Shown in pieces: positions 8,649-17,751 of a DNA stretch of 64,000 nucleotides. Every line of letters begins with the position of its first letter. Position 1 is the first letter of the stretch. The notes under the pieces are model-generated. The model worked only from the letters and a program-made list of their open reading frames with translations, was not told the origin of the DNA and did no database searches. A program made the position numbers and the translations under genes. The stretch spans positions 52,689 to 116,688 of the forward strand of contig CAIXPL010000005.1 of assembly GCA_903921325.1 (NCBI GenBank), written 5' to 3'. The stretch comes from an uncultured Pseudomonadota bacterium (GTDB taxonomy: Bacteria > Pseudomonadota > Gammaproteobacteria > Burkholderiales > SG8-39).

Positions 8649-9617
8649 TTACTCTTCCTTGATCCCCAAAGAATCGAGCAAGGCCCCCACATCGCGGTAG
8701 CCTTGTTCCAGGCGCTCACCATAGACCGGCCCATCGGCATAGGCCACAGGGCTACTGGTCTTGGTCGCCGCTGCGCGAGCCACAGGCAACTCGACTGCCT
8801 TGGCGCACGCCGCCCGTAACGTTCTGGACACCTCAGCCGGGATGCCTCTGGGTGCGTAAACCCCGAGCGCCACTAGTCCGGGGAAGTCATAACGCTTAAA
8901 GCCGAGTTCACGCAAGGTCGGTGTCTCCGGAAACGCTGCCAGCCGGTCCTGGCTGATGACAACCAGAGGGCGAACCCCACTGCCTGGTACCAGCACCACG
9001 GGTGTGCTCGACACGGCCGCGACGCTGCCATTGATCGTCTGCACCACCATATCGCCGGAATTCTTGAACGGGACGTTGGTCAGCTTCACGTCCGCCTCTT
9101 GCGCGATACTCTCCACAATCAAGTGCGGCGAGACCGCAAACCCGAGCGTTGCAAATGTGAGCTTGCCCGGTGCTGCACGGGCAGCATCCAGCCACTGGCC
9201 GAGTGATTGGTAGGCCGAGCCCGGGCCCACTGCAATGACAAATGCCGCGCTATTGGTCTGGCAGATGAATTCAAAACTGCCCAGGGTATAGCCAAGATTC
9301 TTGCGCAGATGAGGTTGTGTGCTGAACTGACCCGGGGGGCCAAAGCCCAGTGTGTAGCCGGTTGGCGCGGCAGCGGCGACAGCAGCGACCGCAATCACCC
9401 CCGAGGCGCCTTCCTTGTTCAGCACCAGTACTGGGCGACCCAGCGTTGTCGAGAGCCCATCGGCCATCGCACGAGCCAGGATATCGGGCTGCGATCCGGC
9501 GGAAAACGGCACAATCAGATTGAGAGGCTGCGACGGATAAGTGCCCTCGGCGAGCGCCGTGGTCGCTGAACCGCCAAGCGCCGCAGCAACAAGCCAGCTG
9601 AAGGCGAACCGCTTCAC
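8649..9617 (-). CDS. Bug/TctC-family substrate-binding protein
   Basis: A 322-residue Bug protein with a clear signal peptide (FSWLVAAALGGSATTALA, cut near residue 23). The mature part begins YPSQPLNLIVPFSAG. Conserved stretches include a lysine-containing variant of the ENRPGA loop (LNKEGASG) and VPFKNSGD in place of VPYKG. Its start codon overlaps the amidohydrolase stop by 4 nt (ATGA), making it the last gene of a coupled four-gene operon read from 12434 downwards. The binding protein probably serves the substrate of that operon's enzymes, but this is inference from position. Confidence 0.9.
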   Translation of the reverse strand: MKRFAFSWLVAAALGGSATTALAEGTYPSQPLNLIVPFSAGSQPDILARAMADGLSTTLGRPVLVLNKEGASGVIAVAAVAAAAPTGYTLGFGPPGQFSTQPHLRKNLGYTLGSFEFICQTNSAAFVIAVGPGSAYQSLGQWLDAARAAPGKLTFATLGFAVSPHLIVESIAQEADVKLTNVPFKNSGDMVVQTINGSVAAVSSTPVVLVPGSGVRPLVVISQDRLAAFPETPTLRELGFKRYDFPGLVALGVYAPRGIPAEVSRTLRAACAKAVELPVARAAATKTSSPVAYADGPVYGERLEQGYRDVGALLDSLGIKEE

Positions 9618-10471
9618 GCAAGCGACGGATACAAGGTGAGCGCGGTGCCACCAAGGATCTGCGCGCGCTCAGTCTCGCTGCGTGATGCGAGCACCGCGTC
9701 GCACTCGGCCTTGATCGAGGCAAGCGACCCCTCGGAGGCAGGGAAGTTCGACCCCCAGGCAATGCGTGCAGCACCAAACTCACCAATCACCCGATCGAGA
9801 AACGATTCGGGGGTTGCCTTGCCCTTGCGTGCATCGCGTATTGTGTGGGTGGTGTACTTCAGATACAGATTGTCATGCCGGGCCAGAGCAAAAAGGCTGT
9901 CGGCGGCGCGATAGGGTGGCCCGTCGTCCAGCGTCGGACGGCCAAGGTGATCCAGAATGACTTTGACCTTGGGAAAGCGTGTAAGCAGATTGTCCAGCTG
10001 CGGCAAGCCCGGTGTGCGCATCTGCATGCACACCGGAATCCCCAACGCCTCGCAGCATTCCCATGCCGGAAAACTCTTCGGGTCATCCATCCAGTCAGGC
10101 TGATCGGGGCGCGTATGACCGGCCGCAAAAATGCGCAGCCCTACCAAGCCTCGATTCACCCAATAGCGTATCCGCTGCGGCGCGTCAGCGGCCAGCACAT
10201 CAACCGAGAACACACCGGCAAAGCGCTGCGGATAGCAAGCGACGCTATCGGCGACATAGCTGTTGTCGTGGCCATAGCAGGTCGATGCCTGCACCAGCAC
10301 CGACTTGCTGATGCCCGCTTCGTCGATGGCCGCCACCATGCCTGGCGCCGCAACCGGCCTGGATTGCGACCAGGGCGAGGCTTCACCGCCGATGGGTGCG
10401 CGCGGATAGCGCGCCTCATCGGGCGCAATGACATGGGGATGAATATCGATTACTGGGGTAGTCATGCTCAA
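9614..10471 (-). CDS. Amidohydrolase-2 family (TIM-barrel) hydrolase
   Basis: A 285-residue metal-dependent hydrolase of the amidohydrolase-2 family, which includes 2-pyrone-4,6-dicarboxylate lactonase and related decarboxylases. It shows the N-terminal HxH metal motif (IDIHPHV), the barrel strand motif VILDHLGRP, and a C-terminal WGSNFPAS. Relatives usually have Asp where this has Asn, so metal use may differ. There is no signal peptide, so it is cytoplasmic. It is flanked by two Bug genes with 4-nt overlaps on both sides. With the Pht5-like gene at 11559 it suggests breakdown of an aromatic-derived carboxylic acid. Confidence 0.85.
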   Translation of the reverse strand: MSMTTPVIDIHPHVIAPDEARYPRAPIGGEASPWSQSRPVAAPGMVAAIDEAGISKSVLVQASTCYGHDNSYVADSVACYPQRFAGVFSVDVLAADAPQRIRYWVNRGLVGLRIFAAGHTRPDQPDWMDDPKSFPAWECCEALGIPVCMQMRTPGLPQLDNLLTRFPKVKVILDHLGRPTLDDGPPYRAADSLFALARHDNLYLKYTTHTIRDARKGKATPESFLDRVIGEFGAARIAWGSNFPASEGSLASIKAECDAVLASRSETERAQILGGTALTLYPSLA

Positions 10472-11562
10472 TTGCTCCTGAGATTGCCTGCTGCGCTCAC
10501 CACGTTGCGCATATCGTCCAGATCGCGTCGCATCATCTGCTCCATCGCAGTCGGTGTCAGCGGCAGCGGTTCTACGCCGAGTGCGGCCAAGCGCCCCTGG
10601 ATCAGCTTGTCAGCGAGGAGCTTATTCATCTCGCGATTGATCCGCTCGATGATGGGACGTGGCGTTGCGGCCGGGGCGAGGATGCCGAACCATGACTCAT
10701 ATTCATAGCCGCGAACCCCGCCCTCGACAATGGTCGGCACCGCAGGCAAGAATCCGGACCGATGATTGGAGGTGACTGCGATCAAGCGCACATGGGGGTC
10801 TTTTTCATAGGGGACGGCACCAATATTGGCCACCACGGTCGCCTGCGAGCGACCGGCCACCACATCGGTGATGGCATCCTGCGTCGACTTGAACGGGATG
10901 TGCACGATGTCAAGGCCGGCGAGCGTGTTCAGATAAGCCATGGCCAGATGGCCTGAGCTGCCGTGTCCCGGCGATGAATAGTTGAGCTTGCCCGGGCTCG
11001 CCTTTGCCAGACGAATGAACTCAGCCAGGGAAGTGGCTGGCAGTGCTGCGGGGATCATCAGCACATAATTCTGCATGCCGACATTGGCCACCGCCGCAAA
11101 ATCAGCCAGCGGGTCATAAGGCGTCGGCTGGGTGATGATCGCCGTGACGTTGTGGCTTGATCCTGCGAAAAGCAGCGTGAGCCCATCGGGCTTGGCGCGT
11201 GCCACGGCGGCCGTACCGATGGCACCGCCAGCGCCGGGACGGTTATCCAGCACCATTGTCTGGCCAAGCGCCGCACCGAGCTCGTTATGAAAGGTGCGTG
11301 CCAGCAATTCACGCGCGCCGCCCGCGGCAAAGGGCACCACCATGCGGATCACTTTGCCTGATTGCGCGTGGGCCGGCACCCCCGGGAGCACAAGCAGGAT
11401 GGCGAACCCGAGCAGCAGTGCACTTACCGGCAATCGACTGATCGTACCCAGTCGATCGGACTGCTGGTTTCGGCGCTGCTTCGTGCCGGTTGACTGCACC
11501 CAGGCTTGGCACCACCGGGTGCCAGGGGACTGAACCCAGTCAGCATCCACGACTGCGCTCAA
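10468..11562 (-). CDS. Bug/TctC-family substrate-binding protein
   Basis: A 364-residue Bug protein. From the ATG at 11562 about 43 hydrophilic residues precede the signal segment VSALLLGFAILLVLPGVPAHAQ. This leader contains WVQSPGT and WVQSTGT, an apparent small internal duplication. A later start would remove it, but the ATG overlaps the upstream stop by 4 nt (ATGA), which favours the long form or at least ribosome restart there. The mature part shows VIRMVVPFAAGGARELLAR, NRPGAGG, PDGLT and IPFKST. It is second in the 12434-8649 operon. Confidence 0.87.
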   Translation of the reverse strand: MSAVVDADWVQSPGTRWCQAWVQSTGTKQRRNQQSDRLGTISRLPVSALLLGFAILLVLPGVPAHAQSGKVIRMVVPFAAGGARELLARTFHNELGAALGQTMVLDNRPGAGGAIGTAAVARAKPDGLTLLFAGSSHNVTAIITQPTPYDPLADFAAVANVGMQNYVLMIPAALPATSLAEFIRLAKASPGKLNYSSPGHGSSGHLAMAYLNTLAGLDIVHIPFKSTQDAITDVVAGRSQATVVANIGAVPYEKDPHVRLIAVTSNHRSGFLPAVPTIVEGGVRGYEYESWFGILAPAATPRPIIERINREMNKLLADKLIQGRLAALGVEPLPLTPTAMEQMMRRDLDDMRNVVSAAGNLRSN

Positions 11563-12434
11563 GGCTTCAGCGCACGCGTGAAATCGTCAAACAACTCATC
11601 CACCGTCAGGGGCCGCGGCAGGAGGCCCTGGCGGTCGGCATAGTCAATTGCCATTGCAAGCGAAGGGCGCAGTGCCTCGATGCCCACCGGCAGCAGGTCG
11701 CGGCCCGCCGGTGCCGGTACGGCTGCGCGGGCCACCACCAGCAGATTGAACAGATCGCGCACGATCTCGGGGTGCGATTGGGACAGCGACGCTTTGACCA
11801 CCATCAGATGGTTCACCGGCACCGCCTGATGGCGTGCGCACCAGGCCTCATGGGCAGCGACCGGGTCGGGAATCAGGGTCTTGAAGCGGGGATCGGTAAG
11901 TTTTTCATTGCCGACGATGGCGGCATCAATCTCACCTGCCCCGAGCATGCCCATGATGTCCTTGCCCTCGGCGGCGCGCTCGCACCACGCCGGATCAGGA
12001 TATTCAGACAAGTGGCCGTCTTCAAAGGTGATCCATTGCGCTTGGGACACATCCAGGCCGTATTCCTCGACCAGCATGCCGCGTACCCAGGTCACTGTGG
12101 TCTGGGCATAGGCGCGCGCGCCGATCCGCTTGCCGGCGAGCGCGGCCGGATCAAGGATGCCCTGGTCGCTGTTGTAGACGATGCATTGATGCTGCGCACG
12201 CCCGACGATGGTAATCGGCAGTGCCACCAGCGGCTTGCCGTAGGCGCGCGCCTGCAGGAAGGTCACCAGAGCCAGTTCGCTTGCGTCGAACTCCAGGTCG
12301 CGCACGGTGCGTTTGAAGCCCCGATTGGGCACTTTGACATCGGCAAAATCGAACTCGAATGAAGTCGCGCGGCGTTCACCGGCACGCACCAGATGCGTTT
12401 GCGGGTAATCACCGAGGAGTGTGGACAGTTTCAT
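11559..12434 (-). CDS. PBP2-fold protein, 4,5-dihydroxyphthalate decarboxylase-like
   Basis: A 291-residue protein without a signal peptide. It belongs to the type-2 periplasmic-binding-like group that includes 4,5-dihydroxyphthalate decarboxylase (Pht5). The key stretch is GKRIGARAYAQTTVTWVRG followed by MLVEEYGLDV. This matches the Pht5 layout of a GKR-(V/I)-G motif, a WIRG-like motif and a (D/E)EYGV motif. Upstream, LEFDASELALVTFLQAR fits the same family. Such proteins are cytoplasmic enzymes built on a binding-protein fold. It is the first gene of the operon with two Bug proteins and an amidohydrolase, and may be the decarboxylase of the pathway. Its substrate is unproven. Confidence 0.72.
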   Translation of the reverse strand: MKLSTLLGDYPQTHLVRAGERRATSFEFDFADVKVPNRGFKRTVRDLEFDASELALVTFLQARAYGKPLVALPITIVGRAQHQCIVYNSDQGILDPAALAGKRIGARAYAQTTVTWVRGMLVEEYGLDVSQAQWITFEDGHLSEYPDPAWCERAAEGKDIMGMLGAGEIDAAIVGNEKLTDPRFKTLIPDPVAAHEAWCARHQAVPVNHLMVVKASLSQSHPEIVRDLFNLLVVARAAVPAPAGRDLLPVGIEALRPSLAMAIDYADRQGLLPRPLTVDELFDDFTRALKP

Positions 12435-12792
12435 GGCACGGGGCTCGAAGCAATGGGATGGGTGAGTGGGCGGGTCAGTGCACGCCGAGGGCGTTCGGGC
12501 TCGTCACACTCGTTCGTCAGCGTCGCACTTGATGAGCGGTTTGAATCACCGCACAAGGTGGGCGAAGCTTAACCAGAAATATACCGCATGGGAATCCACA
12601 GCCCTTTCCAACAATGCGCCGCAGTGGGAACAGGATGGAGACCCCATGACGGATTGATCTCGAATGACGATTAGTTGAGGCTTCATGCCGTTTACGATTG
12701 GGCACGCGACGGGATCAATTGAGTTTCGGAGCAAATGCCACCCAGCGTTGGTGATATAAAAGGGCTGATCAGACGGCGGGGAGACAGCAAGC
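12435..12792. other. 358-bp divergent intergenic region
   Basis: This gap separates the minus-strand operon starting at 12434 from the plus-strand Bug gene at 12793. It should hold promoters for both. Short open frames occur on both strands (for example 12466-12657 plus, and 12546-12794 minus) but none has a convincing start, ribosome site or recognisable motif. No clear operator was found. Confidence 0.5.
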
Positions 12793-13788
12793 ATGAGATT
12801 GAGTCAGTGGCGAGTGCGCGCGCGCGCGGTGCCGATCGCGCTATTGGCCTTGAGTGCATTGCAACCCACAGTCAGCACGGCGGCAATACCCTGGCCGCAG
12901 CACCCGGTCACACTGGTGGTCGGTGTGCCACCGGGCAGTGCACCGGATGCCTATGCCCGCGCGGTGGCCGATCGGATGTCGCGCAACATTGGCCAACAAG
13001 TCATCGTCGAGACGCGCTCCGGTGCCAATGGCAATGTGGCGGCCGAATGGGTGCAACGGCTGCCGGCCGATGGCCACACCCTGTGGATAGCCGCGCAATC
13101 GATGGCTGAAATCAACCCGTCGGCTTATGACGAATTGCGCTGGAAGCCGGCCGAATTCAGCGGGGTGATCAAAGGGGCCGAGGCCCCGCTGGTGCTGGTG
13201 GCGCACCCCTCGATGGCGGTGCACGGCATGGACGAGTTGGTCGTCTGGCTCAAGGCGCATCCCGATCAAGCGGCCTATGGCTCCTTTGGCGGCGGTACGG
13301 CGTCGCAATTTGCCGGCTATCTGCTAGCGGAGCGCCTCGGTATTCAGATGACTCATGTACCGTTCAATGGATCGGCTCCGCAGGTGCAAAACCTGCTGGG
13401 CGGGCATGTGTTGTTTGGTTTTACGCAGATCCAGACCGGTCTCGCGCATGTGCGCGAAGGGCGGCTGATCGCATTGGCCACATCAGGTGTCACGCGTTGG
13501 CGGCAGCTGGCAAGCGTCCCCACCTTGGTGGAACTGGGTTACAAGGATCTGATCGCCACCACGTGGTTCGGCCTGATTGCGCGCGCATCGACCCCGCCTG
13601 AGATCCTCGCGCGCGTGATCGAGGCCGCCATCAAGGCGCATCAGGATCCGGATCTGCGTGCCAAGCTCGAAGCGATGGGCCTGGATGTGGCGGGTGAATC
13701 AGGTGCCGCATTCGACGCATCGCTGCGCGCCGGGCTCGCCCGCTGGGGAGCGATTGTGAAGGCAACGGGCTTTCGGGCGACGCAGTGA
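12793..13788 (+). CDS. Bug/TctC-family substrate-binding protein
   Basis: A 331-residue Bug protein with a signal peptide rich in Ala and Leu (VPIALLALSALQP, ending near residue 31). The mature part begins WPQHPVTLVVGVPPGSAPDAYAR; the usual PF.PGG loop is changed to GVPPGS. ADGHT and VPFNGSAPQ replace the typical PDGYT and VPYKG. It is followed after 57 nt by the NmrA-like gene and then a carboxymuconolactone-decarboxylase-like gene, all plus-strand, probably one unit. The protein resembles its neighbours but is a divergent paralogue. Confidence 0.9.
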   Translation: MRLSQWRVRARAVPIALLALSALQPTVSTAAIPWPQHPVTLVVGVPPGSAPDAYARAVADRMSRNIGQQVIVETRSGANGNVAAEWVQRLPADGHTLWIAAQSMAEINPSAYDELRWKPAEFSGVIKGAEAPLVLVAHPSMAVHGMDELVVWLKAHPDQAAYGSFGGGTASQFAGYLLAERLGIQMTHVPFNGSAPQVQNLLGGHVLFGFTQIQTGLAHVREGRLIALATSGVTRWRQLASVPTLVELGYKDLIATTWFGLIARASTPPEILARVIEAAIKAHQDPDLRAKLEAMGLDVAGESGAAFDASLRAGLARWGAIVKATGFRATQ

Positions 13789-13845
13789 AAGCGATACTTG
13801 CGAGGCACCGTGGCGGCACAACTTGCGCCCAACAAGGAGATTGAA

Positions 13846-14718
13846 ATGATTTTGCTCACCGGGGCCACTGGCCCGACCGGTTCACATGTCTTGAAGCACA
13901 TGGTTGCCGCTGGTCTCAAAGTGCGTGCCTTTGTCCAACGCGAAGCCTCGGTGCACGCCGCGCTTGCCGCCGGCGCTGTCGAAACGATTCGCGGCGATCT
14001 GCATTCACCGGCAGATGTGGTGCGTGCCCTTGAAGGTATAGAGCAGGTTTACTTCATCGCGCCACGCTTTCTGGATACCGAAGTGGCCATCACCCGCGGG
14101 ATGATTGAAGCCGCACGCACTGCGGGTGTCGGTCATTTCATTTATCACAGCGTGTACCACGCCCAGCTCGATGCGATCCTGCACCACCGCGACAAGCGGA
14201 TCTGTGAAGCCGCGCTGTTTGACTCCCTGTTGCCCTATACGGTTCTGCAACCGACCATGTATATGCAGAGCACCACACGCGACTGGCGCGACATCGTGCA
14301 GGCGGGGCGCTATGCGGTGCCCTATTCAACCGAACAGCGGATGACCGTGGTCGACCTGGAAGATGTCGGCGCGGCAGCCGCAGTGGTTGCCGGCACGACC
14401 GACTTTCGGGGCGGCTGCTATGAGCTTGCAAGCGGCGAGCAACTGAGCCGTGCCCAGATGGCGAGCGTGATGACTGATGTGCTTGGGCGCCCGGTCAATG
14501 CAGTTCGTAGCGACTTGGCCGCATGGCAGGCACACCAGCGCTCTGTCGGCGTACTCACCGAAGCTCAGATCGAGCGCATGTCGGTGATGATGCGTCACTA
14601 CGACGAAGCGGGGATGGGCGGGGGCAACGGACGGGTGTTCGGGATGATTCTGGGGCGCGCACCTCACCGCTATCGTGATCACATTGAAGCGATGGCGAAG
14701 CTGCGCCCGCAGGGCTGA
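13846..14718 (+). CDS. NAD(P)-binding NmrA-like reductase
   Basis: A 290-residue Rossmann-fold protein of the atypical short-chain dehydrogenase (NmrA-like) group. It opens MILLTGATGPTGSHVLKHM, with the TGATGxTG dinucleotide-binding motif at residues 5-12. Start 13846 is chosen over 13798 because AAGGAG lies 7 nt upstream and the fold begins immediately. The active-site YxxxK of classical SDRs is absent, as usual for this group. It may reduce a quinone or an unsaturated intermediate, or sense the NADP(H) state. The context with a Bug gene and a CMD-like gene points to a small catabolic operon. Confidence 0.82.
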   Translation: MILLTGATGPTGSHVLKHMVAAGLKVRAFVQREASVHAALAAGAVETIRGDLHSPADVVRALEGIEQVYFIAPRFLDTEVAITRGMIEAARTAGVGHFIYHSVYHAQLDAILHHRDKRICEAALFDSLLPYTVLQPTMYMQSTTRDWRDIVQAGRYAVPYSTEQRMTVVDLEDVGAAAAVVAGTTDFRGGCYELASGEQLSRAQMASVMTDVLGRPVNAVRSDLAAWQAHQRSVGVLTEAQIERMSVMMRHYDEAGMGGGNGRVFGMILGRAPHRYRDHIEAMAKLRPQG

Positions 14719-14767
14719 AAGCCGTGATCCCCACCGAATGACAGCGCTGACACGCCAGGAGCCGACG

Positions 14768-15169
14768 ATGGCCTTGCTACCCCTTATCGAATACGACGCC
14801 GCCTCAGTCGAAGTGCGCGCCATCTATGACGAAATCATGGCGGCACGCAAAACCGACTGGATCAACAACTTCTGGAAAGTGCTCGCCAATGATCCGCGCG
14901 AACTGCGCCGCGTGTGGGATGACGTGCGCGCCGTGATGGCACCTGGCGCCCTCGATCCACTGACCAAAGAGCTGATCTACATCGCAGTGAGCGCCACCAA
15001 TGGTTGCGAGTACTGCACTTATTCACATACGGCCGGCGCACGCGCCAAGGGAATGACCGATGCCATGCTCTCGGAAGTGATGGCGGTCACTGCGGTGGCG
15101 AATCAGACCAATCGTCTGTCCAATGGGTATCGGGTGGATGTGGATGAGACGTTCAGGCCACGCTGGTGA
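14768..15169 (+). CDS. Carboxymuconolactone decarboxylase/AhpD-like protein
   Basis: A 133-residue helical protein of the CMD family. Start 14768 follows a GAGCCGACG leader and gives MALLPLIEYDAASVEVRAIYDEI, the usual family opening; upstream starts run into the previous gene. The central motif is NGCEYCTYSHTAGARAKG, with the Cys-x-x-Cys and downstream His typical of AhpD-like proteins. This suggests peroxidase-type redox activity rather than true decarboxylation. The length is normal for the family. It is the last gene before the block of uncharacterised genes that begins at 15310 on the other strand. Confidence 0.85.
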   Translation: MALLPLIEYDAASVEVRAIYDEIMAARKTDWINNFWKVLANDPRELRRVWDDVRAVMAPGALDPLTKELIYIAVSATNGCEYCTYSHTAGARAKGMTDAMLSEVMAVTAVANQTNRLSNGYRVDVDETFRPRW

Positions 15170-15309
15170 GGACTGCTCCGCATGCGCCTTCATCGCGTTG
15201 GCTTTGTTCCTTTTGTCCACGCGGTTAATCCGCCATCACGCGCGGACCATCCCGACCGGCACGTGCGTTTTTTCAAATCGGAACGCTGGCTTCGCCGCGA
15301 AGGCGTTTC

Positions 15310-16179
15310 TCAAGAGAATTGCGACGCCAGCTTCCAGGTGTCCGGGTTCGCCATGAAGGCCTGGTTCTGGTCGTCGGTGGCGGCCTTGCGGACCGTGTTG
15401 TTGCCCTCGAAGCACATGCAGTCCGAGCCCTTGCAGACCTTCTTGACGACGTTGAGGTACATGAGATTTGCAACGCTCGCCCGAGACATTCGGTTGTTAA
15501 GCGCGCCTGCGATCTTGTCGCCTAGAGGTGCGACGACCGACGCTGAATCGAGCGTCCCGTCATCGCCGTACTGGATGCAGACGATCCCCGCCCCGTCAAT
15601 GCAGTCATTGTTGAAGTGCTGGTTGATCCACTCCTGATACATTGCAACTTCCACGGATTCCACGAGCGGTGCCTGGACGGTCTTCATTGCAAAAAGCTCG
15701 TTCTCGATGCCGCCGATGTATCCGCCGCGGCCACCCTCGTCGTACTGGTTATAAGTCTGCACAATCTGGTCGTGCAGTGACACGCCGGACTGGTCCTGTG
15801 TGTAGGCATTGACGATGGCCGAGCGGACACTCGTGATCCATTGTGCGACGGCCAGATTCCGCGCTGCGGCGGTTGCGCGGTCGATCTCGTCTGATACCGC
15901 GTGAATGACGTCGACAAGCGGGCCGAGGTCCATGCCCGTAGCAGACTGGACCCCCGCGACCGCCGATTTCTCGACAAACTTCAGACCGCATTTCATGACA
16001 GCGCCGAGAACGTTGGGTTGCGCGTCTGCTGGGGACGCCGACGTCACCACCGTCTGGAAATTGTCGATTGCCGCCAGAAACGACGCAGAAATCTTGCTCT
16101 TGGCCTCGACCACTGCCGAGACATACTGATCAATGGTCTGCATGTCAGTGTTGTAGTCGTCGGCGCTTGGATCACCCAT
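15310..16179 (-). CDS. Uncharacterised 289-residue protein, end of a three-gene minus-strand unit
   Basis: No family is recognised. The protein has no signal peptide and no membrane span. It looks mostly helical in the first half, for example IDQYVSAVVEAKSKISASFLAAI and an Ala-rich stretch IDRATAAARNLAVAQW. The second half has several cysteines (NNDCIDGAGIVCIQY, then VCKGSDCMCFEG), an arrangement that could form disulfides or bind a metal. It lies 117 nt downstream of the MACPF-like gene on the same strand and is probably co-transcribed with it. It could be a partner or regulator of that protein; this is inference from order only. Confidence 0.6.
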   Translation of the reverse strand: MGDPSADDYNTDMQTIDQYVSAVVEAKSKISASFLAAIDNFQTVVTSASPADAQPNVLGAVMKCGLKFVEKSAVAGVQSATGMDLGPLVDVIHAVSDEIDRATAAARNLAVAQWITSVRSAIVNAYTQDQSGVSLHDQIVQTYNQYDEGGRGGYIGGIENELFAMKTVQAPLVESVEVAMYQEWINQHFNNDCIDGAGIVCIQYGDDGTLDSASVVAPLGDKIAGALNNRMSRASVANLMYLNVVKKVCKGSDCMCFEGNNTVRKAATDDQNQAFMANPDTWKLASQFS

Positions 16180-16296
16180 ATCTCTCTACCCTGTGATTTT
16201 CCTGTCGCAAAGACTTCTCCGCGCGGAACTATCGGAACGACGAGACAGCAAAGACCCCGCGCCAGGGGCGGGCCGCCTTGTGCGTCCAAGCATGAG

Positions 16297-17703
16297 TCAC
16301 GGATTGGGCCGAAGTATTGGGGTGTAATTAATCGTAGAGGGAACTGTGCCGAGCCAAGGGATAAACACCGGTCCCCCATTTGATCCCACGAAAGTCAGCG
16401 TCGCCCTTTGGGTCGTGATGTTGACAACCGAACCCTCGGCCACAGAGGTGCCGGGCGCCGGTGAAACCGCGATCACCTTGAAAGTATCAGGCGCAAGATT
16501 TGCAAATACTTGCTGTGCGGTCAGGCCCTTACTCGCAGCGAGCGCATTACAGTCTACCCAGCTGGCACAGGCACTGAAGTCCGGTACCAGGGTTAATTTA
16601 CCTGCCTTCGGGACCGGCATATCCTGTGGAAGAACCCCCTGAGGGTAGGTAATTGACACCCCCTTGGCGTAATCCGCAGGCATGAGGGCGCCCTTTGGCA
16701 CATCAATAGCGGCACTGGCACAACGAGAGACCGTATCGATGTCAGACTCGAAGAGAGCTTGCAGCTTCGCTAGCGTGTCGGGCGTACAGGAGGGAGGAAA
16801 GCTGAATTTATCGGGACTGGACAGGATGTACTCAACCAGATTGAGCTGATCCAATATGCGACTGCGCGCCTTGGTGCAGGCCATTAAGACACCCTGCGCG
16901 TGCGCGACATCTTCATCGTTTGGCGGCAGATTCTTGCTCCTGGCAATAGCCATCGAGGCCAATGTAACGAAGTATGGTTTTGCAACCTGATCTTCCGCCT
17001 GCGTCTTGAAGCTGGACAAAAAAGTGTTCGCGTTATCCAGCAATTCCTGTGGATTGCTGAAGTCACTGATCTTCAGATCGACAGGCCCCCCTTCGTGGTA
17101 CATGTTGACAAACACTGAGCAGTTGTAGCGACTCTGTATGGACGCAAATTTGGTCTTCACATCCGCGCTGAACAAACCATAGGAACCGGCCAACTCGCCG
17201 GCAATCTGGCTCGACTGCTGCGCTGATGCCGTGTCGATTTGCAACGTACCGATAAACAACCCACCGCGCTGAATTCCTCGTACAAACGCGTCGCCGTAAC
17301 GCTCCGCGAAAATGTCGGGATGCTGAAGTAGCAGGTCGGCATCGCTTGACAGTACGGGATCGTCGACAGATTCGAACGCCAGTTCCACTTGTGCCGAAAC
17401 CAACATGAATAGCGAACTGCTTTGTACTTTTGTAGACTTAGCGAAGGAGAATCGTGCCGAAACACCGCCCCCAAATATTGAACATCCCAGACTCGCCTCA
17501 GCGTCAATGCCTAGCGCTTGTTCCAATTCCTCGGTCGACTGAATCCTTCGCACGTTAAACTGAACGGTTGCGGCGCCAGCACCGTCCACCTTTGATGCAA
17601 CCCCTTCCACTGCTTTTCCCATCGGGCTACCAGTGGCGAGATCAGCGCCCACACCGATGTTGTAGCCTTGTCGATAAGGAACATACGCTTGCCGAATCGT
17701 CAT
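16297..17703 (-). CDS. MACPF-like pore-forming-type protein with C-terminal PASTA repeat
   Basis: A 468-residue protein without a signal peptide. Residues about 10-230 resemble the membrane-attack-complex/perforin fold. There is a glycine-rich LGIDAEASLGCSIFGGGVSARFSF region, then YGDAFVRGIQRGG at 136-148, close to the Y-G-(T/D)-x-(F/Y)...GG signature of MACPF proteins, followed by alternating strands (LFIGTLQIDT). Residues about 373-432 read as one PASTA repeat (LVPDFSACASW, then SPAPGTSVAEG at 414-424). PASTA repeats usually bind muropeptides. A pore-former without an export signal could act inside the cell or be released by lysis or a secretion machine. The MACPF call is moderate; the PASTA call is fairly good. 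Confidence 0.6.
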   Translation of the reverse strand: MTIRQAYVPYRQGYNIGVGADLATGSPMGKAVEGVASKVDGAGAATVQFNVRRIQSTEELEQALGIDAEASLGCSIFGGGVSARFSFAKSTKVQSSSLFMLVSAQVELAFESVDDPVLSSDADLLLQHPDIFAERYGDAFVRGIQRGGLFIGTLQIDTASAQQSSQIAGELAGSYGLFSADVKTKFASIQSRYNCSVFVNMYHEGGPVDLKISDFSNPQELLDNANTFLSSFKTQAEDQVAKPYFVTLASMAIARSKNLPPNDEDVAHAQGVLMACTKARSRILDQLNLVEYILSSPDKFSFPPSCTPDTLAKLQALFESDIDTVSRCASAAIDVPKGALMPADYAKGVSITYPQGVLPQDMPVPKAGKLTLVPDFSACASWVDCNALAASKGLTAQQVFANLAPDTFKVIAVSPAPGTSVAEGSVVNITTQRATLTFVGSNGGPVFIPWLGTVPSTINYTPILRPNP

Positions 17704-17751
17704 AATTTGCTCGCCTTGCTTAGGTATTGAGTTAACGACAGGGGTGGAAGC

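Noticed and set aside
9845..10708. 287-codon plus-strand frame opposite the amidohydrolase
   Set aside because: No recognisable domain, and it overlaps two minus-strand genes with firm family matches.
12466..12794. Short frames in the divergent gap
   Set aside because: No ribosome site, no motif, and both strands are open by chance; kept as non-coding.
15170..15309. Hairpin-like CTTCGCCGCGAAG before the unknown block
   Set aside because: Only a 5-bp stem and no T-run behind it on the relevant strand, so not called a terminator.
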